Below, one piece after another: positions 6,200-7,545 of a stretch of DNA of 7,545 nt. The stretch's first letter is position 1; each line of letters starts with the position of its first letter. A program made the translations under genes and the position numbers. The stretch lies in assembly GCA_903903715.1 (NCBI GenBank), contig CAIUZX010000245.1, positions 1-7,545 on the forward strand. The letters run 5' to 3'. The notes beneath the pieces are model-generated. The model searched no databases. It had not been told where the DNA came from and saw nothing but the letters and a program-made list of their open reading frames with translations. The stretch is from an uncultured Caulobacterales bacterium (GTDB lineage Bacteria > Pseudomonadota > Alphaproteobacteria > Caulobacterales > Caulobacteraceae).

Positions 6200-6329
6200 C
6201 GTGGAGACGTTTCAATCCCCTCAGAACCTGGTGGTACAGGTGGGCGCCATATACCGGGCTCCACGGATCCCGGCAGGGACAGCTCCCTATAGAGAAGATT
6301 ACGGTCCCTGGGATTAGTTGTCTCCGACG
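6200..6329 (-). ncRNA. ssrS: Probable 6S RNA (SsrS)
   Basis: Read on the minus strand, this roughly 130-base stretch folds into a closed rod. The ends pair as CGU(c)GGAGAC (6329-6320) with GUCUCCACG (6208-6200), nine pairs with one bulge. Inside, UAAUCCC pairs with GGGAUUG across a small internal loop. Next to this on the 3' side is a hairpin ACCUG-UACCAC-CAGGU followed by UCUGAGGGG, which resembles the 3'-side hairpin of E. coli 6S RNA (ACCUUGAACCAAGGGUUCAAGGG). The middle has further hairpins (AGGGA-GCUG-UCCCU; CCGGG/CCCGG). 6S RNA mimics an open promoter and sequesters housekeeping RNA polymerase. Its gene typically sits just upstream of the cyclo-ligase gene, exactly as here. Both ends are approximate, and the sequence is shorter than the 184 bases of E. 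coli. A riboswitch for the downstream gene is the main alternative. Confidence 0.72.
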
Positions 6330-6358
6330 TGAGCCACAGCAAGACCCGCCGCTGACAA
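6330..6358 (-). promoter_or_regulatory. ssrS: Candidate promoter of the 6S RNA
   Basis: On the minus strand, TTGTCA (6353-6358) is one base from the -35 consensus. Seventeen bases on lies GGCTCA (6330-6335) in the -10 position, a poor match. The predicted start would fall near 6323, inside the 5' arm of the closing helix of the RNA. Position is in its favour; the -10 is weak. Confidence 0.3.
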
Positions 6359-6364
6359 AGGTAG

Positions 6365-6398
6365 GCCCTGGACGCCCCGCGCGCAAGGAGTCCAGGGC
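6365..6398 (-). terminator. Strong hairpin after the membrane protein gene
   Basis: A perfect 9-bp inverted repeat GCCCTGGAC/GTCCAGGGC (6365-6373 and 6390-6398) with a 16-base loop starts 11 bases beyond the membrane protein stop. After it on the minus strand comes CTACCTTTG, so the U-tract is short. It probably terminates the upstream gene or protects its 3' end, and it separates that gene from the 6S RNA unit. Confidence 0.6.
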
Positions 6399-6409
6399 GC
6401 TGGCGCCAT

Positions 6410-7321
6410 TTAGTATTCCGGCTTGGTCAGCGCCTGATAGATGGCCGGCGCGACCGTGTAGATGATCGGCTGGGCGATGGCGGCCAGCGGGGCGCCGAGC
6501 ACGATCACGATCAGGTGGAACGGGGTGAAGTAGGCGGCGACTGAACTCATGTCCGGCTTGAACATGGTCTGGAAGAAGTCGCCGCCGCCGCCCGCCGCCA
6601 CGGCCGCCGCCACGCCGAAGATGGCGACGTAGCCGATCAACAGCACGACGAGATAGATGATCATGGCGAGGAAAAAGGCGCCCAGGATCGACCAGCTGTG
6701 TCCCTTGGTCAGGGACCAGGAGCCGAACAGGTCCACCTTCTTCTGGTCGAAGGTCAGGGCCGAGGCCAGGGACAGGCGCAGCAGGGCGTAGAACACGAAG
6801 ATGATCTCTGCGACGACGCCGAGGAACATGAACAGGCCGCCGGCGAAATCTCCCGCCGCATTTTTCAGGAGCCCGCCCACCAGAAAGATGATCACCATGG
6901 CGACGATCATCACGAGATAGCCGCCGATGGCGACGGCGAACATCAGGAGGGTCAGGCCGATCTGGCGAAACTCATCCGCGCCGAAGCGCAGGAAGCCGAA
7001 CGCGCTATCCTTGGGCTTCAGCACGACCCGGTTCATCATGGCGGTCAGGACGCCGTGATAGGGCAGGCTCAGCAACATGATCAGCGCGTAGGCCGGGCCG
7101 ACTTTTCCGAACAGGGTCAGGGCCCGGGCGCCGTCGGCGGCGCCGTTTCCCTTGAAAGACTGCAGTTCCGTCAAGGCCGAACCGATCTGGCTGACCATCA
7201 GATACATGAGCCCAAGCTGAAAGGCCGCGATCAGCGCCGCCCAGATCAGTACGGCCTGCGGATTCTTCCGAACCACGCCGAACCCCGTCAGCGCGACCTC
7301 CGAAGGTGAAAACGACGCCAT
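6410..7321 (-). CDS. Polytopic membrane protein of unknown function
   Basis: A 303-residue inner-membrane protein. I count about six hydrophobic segments: residues 22-46, 76-96, 119-150 (long), 160-184, 208-240 (long) and 264-290. Polar stretches lie between them (about 47-75, 98-118, 185-207 and 245-262). The piece RLSLASALTFDQKKVDLFGSWSLTKGHSW, split around residues 182-210, recalls the Ser-Trp-x-Leu-Thr-x-Gly pattern I associate with YciC-like or glycerophosphodiesterase-membrane-domain-like proteins. That resemblance is weak and I assign no function. No catalytic motif or signal peptide is evident. The ATG has an excellent ribosome binding site (GGGGGAG at 7328-7334). It is transcribed divergently from the gene at the right edge and appears monocistronic, ending at the hairpin 6365-6398. 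In many alphaproteobacteria zapA precedes the 6S RNA, so this gene takes an unusual place there (from recall). Confidence 0.8.
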   Translation of the reverse strand: MASFSPSEVALTGFGVVRKNPQAVLIWAALIAAFQLGLMYLMVSQIGSALTELQSFKGNGAADGARALTLFGKVGPAYALIMLLSLPYHGVLTAMMNRVVLKPKDSAFGFLRFGADEFRQIGLTLLMFAVAIGGYLVMIVAMVIIFLVGGLLKNAAGDFAGGLFMFLGVVAEIIFVFYALLRLSLASALTFDQKKVDLFGSWSLTKGHSWSILGAFFLAMIIYLVVLLIGYVAIFGVAAAVAAGGGGDFFQTMFKPDMSSVAAYFTPFHLIVIVLGAPLAAIAQPIIYTVAPAIYQALTKPEY

Positions 7322-7339
7322 GAGTCTCTCCCCCGCACC

Positions 7340-7352
7340 GGCGCTGTGCGCC
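7340..7352. repeat. Small hairpin in the membrane protein leader
   Basis: GGCGC-TGT-GCGCC is a perfect 5-bp inverted repeat with a 3-base loop, 18 bases upstream of the membrane protein start codon. It lies within the predicted leader just before the ribosome binding site. It could influence translation or be chance in GC-rich DNA. Confidence 0.25.
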
Positions 7353-7363
7353 TCTGGGTCGCA

Positions 7364-7391
7364 ACATTGGCACGAATTGGTTACGCGTCAA
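7364..7391 (-). promoter_or_regulatory. Candidate promoter of the membrane protein gene
   Basis: On the minus strand, TTGACGC (7385-7391) matches the Caulobacter housekeeping -35 (TTGaCgS) completely. After 13 bases comes GCCAATGT (7364-7371), a partial match to its -10 (GCTANAWC). Spacing fits that consensus (10-14), which I quote from memory. The leader would be about 35 bases. Confidence 0.35.
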
Positions 7392-7438
7392 TGTCGCGCG
7401 CCCGCCGCGCGAGGCGCGGATCCATTGACAGGGGCGCC

Positions 7439-7465
7439 TTGCGTCCCCAGCCTTCCGGCTACCTG
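7439..7465 (+). promoter_or_regulatory. Candidate promoter for the gene at the right edge
   Basis: On the plus strand, TTGCGTC (7439-7445) is followed after 12 bases by GCTACCTG (7458-7465), resembling the Caulobacter TTGaCgS/GCTANAWC pair with only the first half of the -10 well conserved. A perfect TTGACA lies further left (7425-7430) but has no good -10 at 16-18 bases. Which is used cannot be decided by eye. Confidence 0.25.
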
Positions 7466-7511
7466 CGAGGCCTGTTTTGAGTCGGCCGCCGCATCAGATG
7501 CGAAGGCTGAC

Positions 7512-7545
7512 ATGCCCTATTCCGAACCCCTGTTCGACGCGAAGA
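7512..7545 (+). CDS. Start of an unidentified gene (partial, runs off the window)
   Basis: An ATG at 7512 follows GAAGG (7502-7506) with a 5-base spacer and opens a frame reading MPYSEPLFDAK to the last base. The ribosome binding site and the divergent promoter-like region to its left support a real start. Eleven residues are too few to recognise a family, and I name none. Confidence 0.5.
   Translation, partial: MPYSEPLFDAK

Noticed and set aside
6157..6342. N-terminal extension of the cyclo-ligase up to 6342
   Set aside because: The extra 62 residues are unlike the family and are encoded across the structured RNA; family length and motifs fit the start at 6156.
1..7545. CRISPR array, insertion sequence, tRNA or rRNA
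   Set aside because: I saw no regularly spaced repeats, no transposase or terminal repeats, and no tRNA cloverleaf or rRNA signature on either strand.

Overview
The window is GC-rich DNA, apart from one AT-rich intergenic patch. Protein styles and gene order point to an alphaproteobacterium, most likely of the Caulobacterales (Caulobacter, Phenylobacterium or Brevundimonas type). The genus is an inference from recall, not something I could compute. No transposase, phage gene, CRISPR array, tRNA or rRNA is visible. It looks like an ordinary chromosomal segment.

Left block (1-2969, all minus strand): the 5' part of an enolase-superfamily D-mannonate dehydratase runs off the left edge. Before it in the reading direction lies a two-component pair: a short KdpD-like sensor kinase and a KdpE-like response regulator joined by an ATGA overlap. 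The kinase lacks the large N-terminal KdpD/Usp region, and no kdpFABC potassium pump genes are in view.

Middle (2970-4756): an AT-rich divergent control region carries a good sigma70-type promoter for the kinase gene, with a perfect 16-bp palindrome just downstream of the predicted start of transcription. On the plus strand it leads to an unusual protein with an N-terminal helical repeat (TPR-like) half and a C-terminal ATP-grasp ligase half. A five-codon leader ORF with a strong ribosome binding site ends exactly on that gene's likely ATG.

Right block (4753-7321, minus strand): in reading order, an unidentified six-helix membrane protein, a strong hairpin, a structured RNA best explained as 6S RNA (ssrS), 5-formyltetrahydrofolate cyclo-ligase (the ygfA/fau gene that commonly follows 6S RNA), and a YmdB-family metallophosphoesterase. 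The last gene converges on the ATP-grasp gene with a 4-base overlap of the stop codons. At the right edge a plus-strand gene starts with a ribosome binding site and only 11 visible codons.

The items most worth following up are the 6S RNA, the TPR/ATP-grasp fusion with its coupled mini-ORF, and the rewired short KdpD/KdpE system with its palindrome.
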